64,000 bases of DNA, from the NCBI RefSeq assembly GCF_021018805.1, contig NC_086248.1, positions 21,212,922 to 21,276,921 of the forward strand, given 5' to 3'. The notes below the pieces were generated by a model. The model made no database searches. It had not been told where the DNA came from and was given only the letters and a program-made list of their open reading frames with translations. Positions 61,861 to 64,000 of this stretch are shown here, one piece after another. The translations under genes were made by a program, and so were the position numbers. The DNA comes from Prinia subflava. Taxonomy: Eukaryota; Chordata; Aves; Passeriformes; Cisticolidae. The first letter of the stretch is position 1. The number at the start of each line of letters is the position of its first letter.

Positions 61861-62539
61861 TGTATCAATGCAGCACTTCATGTGGCCTGAAAACTTCTGA
61901 AAATAAAATGGCGTGTCTGGAAATAGATAGCAGATGCCTGCCAACCTTTAGAAGTGCTTCTCATTTACGTGCATAAATATTTTATATTGCAATACAGTTC
62001 TGAAACTCCCCAAATATTTTGATGTTGCTTTTCCCTTAAAGAAGCTGAAATGGGGTTGCCCATGGGGCTAATAAGGGGCCTACTAGAATGCTGCATAATG
62101 TCTGGGAGTAAAATGTGAAGGAAATTATTTTAACCTCTAACTTATAAAAGAAGTTGATAATGGCATAGGGAGGTTTTCCTGAAGAAGATAACAAAACCCT
62201 CCCCTTTTCCCTCATAAAATGAAAGGTCAAAAGCAAAAGGGTTATTTTCTGTAATCAGATATTTTTTTCTTTTCACAAAAAAGTGAATGGAATTTTCTAG
62301 TAGAGTCAAAACCAGGTTGCAAAATTTCCAGCTACTAAGGGATCAGAGCTAGGCTAGTAAATACTTGTAAGTTTTAGTTTGGTAGGTAGGCTGTTTCACT
62401 TTCTTCACCTCTTTATTGTTTGGCTTCTTCTATTTGTATGTACAGAAAGACAAAATATTAATATTTAATGTATTCTATGTATTAAACCTACTTCCTTTAT
62501 TAAGACAAAATGTTCACAGATCACATACCTCATTACAAT
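61861..62539. other. Unique sequence, nothing recognised
   Basis: No signal recognised. Confidence 0.4.
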
Positions 62540-62556
62540 CAGTATGATTCTTCCAA

Positions 62557-62632
62557 CCTTTACCTTTACTCTTCTTTCCCTTTACCTTTACTCTTCTTTA
62601 CTCTTTACCTTTACCTTCATGACTTAAATACT
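62557..62632. repeat. Short minisatellite, CTTTACC/CTCTTCTTT units
   Basis: Alternating CTTTACCTTTACTCTTCTTT blocks occur about three times in 75 bases. Confidence 0.8.
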
Positions 62633-64000
62633 TTTCCTTGAAGTCTATGAATTAAACCATCATTAAGATTGAGGATGAAAGAAAAAAAAAACAAAACAGT
62701 GAAGACGGCAGTCTTTCAAAATCTTTGTTCTAAGCAATATAAAAATAGCAAAGATCTTGAATCGATTTAGTGTTTTGGAGAAGAATAAAAAGGGGTAGAT
62801 GCTCACAAGAAAAGAAAAATACAAAAAGCAAGTTGAACATGAGGAATGGTTTGCAGTTACAGTCTAGTGCTGGACATAAAAACACTGTTCTTCCTCTATT
62901 TCTAGTAATTATAGCTACTGTGACATGCTGAAAAATAATACACAATTTATTTTTGTAATATACATACACACAAACATCTTTTTTCAGATATGGATCTTGT
63001 ACTCTGTATCTCACAAGAAAACTTTGAATAATATATACCTCACAAAACTACCTTGATGTTTGTAAAGTGAGCAAAAATCCTTTGATGAAAAATCATAGGT
63101 GACTGAAAGGTATAAATGTGTATCTGAAAAGAGATTAACTCATTAAGTGTTGTATTATCAAGTTAATGCATATTAAGGATATTTAAAAATATTATAAAGA
63201 TATTTCCCATAGACTATGTAGAAAAGATTTTACTAAATTCAGATACTTTTAATTGTGCTTGTGTGCACTGGAATAAATGTCATGAAAGTATGCCATGAAA
63301 TTATGTTGCTGCATCAGCATTTTCCTGTCCAACCTCAGATAAAAATGTGTCTGGATTACAAATTTTCCAAAGGTTAGAATTCAAACATTATCTTACAATA
63401 TTATTTACACTCCATGACTTTGTTTTGTTTTGTTGTTTTTAACAGCTATTGATCAACTTGGACTATGTCAAAGTTCTTCAAAAACTGAAAGAGTCAGCTT
63501 GTAATGAGATGTTGAGTGTCTAATTCATGCTGTCTTTTGCTCCTATATTAAATGTTTTCCTTTTGTCACTTTTTTTGAATTTTAGTTTATACATTTTGAA
63601 CATTTTATGCATAATATTAGCCATTGGGTAAGACAACACGACTAGAGCAGTTTAATGTCAAATTTCTGGTATTTCTCTAATGGTCTAATGTTCTTGTTGT
63701 CTGTCTATAAGTAAGCTAAAATAAACTACTCAAATCCTGAAACAATAGCTCTTAGTAATTTCAAGACATTCATTAAGACAATAACCTGTGGTATCCACTC
63801 CATCCCTCTAATTCTTCATGACAGAGATGTTAGGTGACCATCCTTTGGAACTTGCTGTGCCATTTTATGTCTGGTTGAAAAGATGAAACCTGTCACTTCC
63901 TGTCCTTTCCAGTGAGAAAGGTCTTTTATATTTCCTGGGAACACGTATGTTCTATTTGTTAAATGTCAGAAAAACTATCTGTTTTAACAAAACCTTAATT
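62633..64000. other. AT-rich unique sequence, nothing recognised
   Basis: No exon, RNA gene or repeat family identified up to the window edge; a TTTTG tract lies near 63420. Confidence 0.4.

Overview
The window looks like nuclear DNA of a passerine bird. It is AT-rich, has no convincing protein-coding exon, and is littered with CR1 LINE fragments whose 3' ends carry the short ATTCTATG-type tail. It also holds several avian-type retroviral LTRs, and two copies of what I recognise as the tRNA-Ile-derived, CR1-tailed passerine SINE (TguSINE1-like). No rRNA, tRNA gene, CRISPR array or bacterial-style operon is present. Family names rest on remembered consensus sequences, not on a database search. 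Whether this is intergenic or deep intronic cannot be told from the window.

Layout. Positions 1-2512 hold a CT-rich simple repeat and an old CR1 split by a SINE. Positions 2513-7630 are AT-rich with nothing recognised. Positions 7630-9172 are a three-layer nest: an ERVL-type LTR, split by a CR1, with a 600 bp solo LTR (6 bp target duplication) at the CR1 edge. Positions 11.5-12.5 kb hold a partial LTR and a CR1 ORF2 fragment with a 395 bp LTR inside it (GGCC duplications). A 320 bp solo LTR lies at 14.6-14.9 kb. From 15 to 42 kb the sequence is mostly unique AT-rich DNA with microsatellites, scattered CR1 pieces, one long ERVL-type LTR fragment (29 kb) and a GC-richer, internally duplicated block (24 kb). 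LTR fragments follow at 42.3 and 46 kb, a SINE at 48.7 kb, a compound AAAC/AAAAC repeat at 49.9 kb, and an ERVL-type solo LTR with 5 bp duplications at 53.9-54.6 kb. At 60.4-61.7 kb a CR1 is interrupted by a probable LTR and abutted by another LTR fragment.

The standout is 55570-58353: a complete LTR element on the minus strand. Two 404 bp LTRs differ at only two positions and are flanked by a perfect 6 bp duplication (CCACTT). The 1976 bp interior shows no gag, pro, pol or env. Instead it has a very CpG-rich leader with four copies of a 33 bp (11-codon) repeat inside a 242-codon open frame that starts at an ideal Kozak ATG. It looks like a recent insertion of a non-autonomous endogenous-retrovirus-like element, mobilised in trans, with an interior I cannot assign to any known family.

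The elements do not form a pathway. The window is a record of successive retrotransposition, with at least four insertion-into-insertion events that give relative ages.
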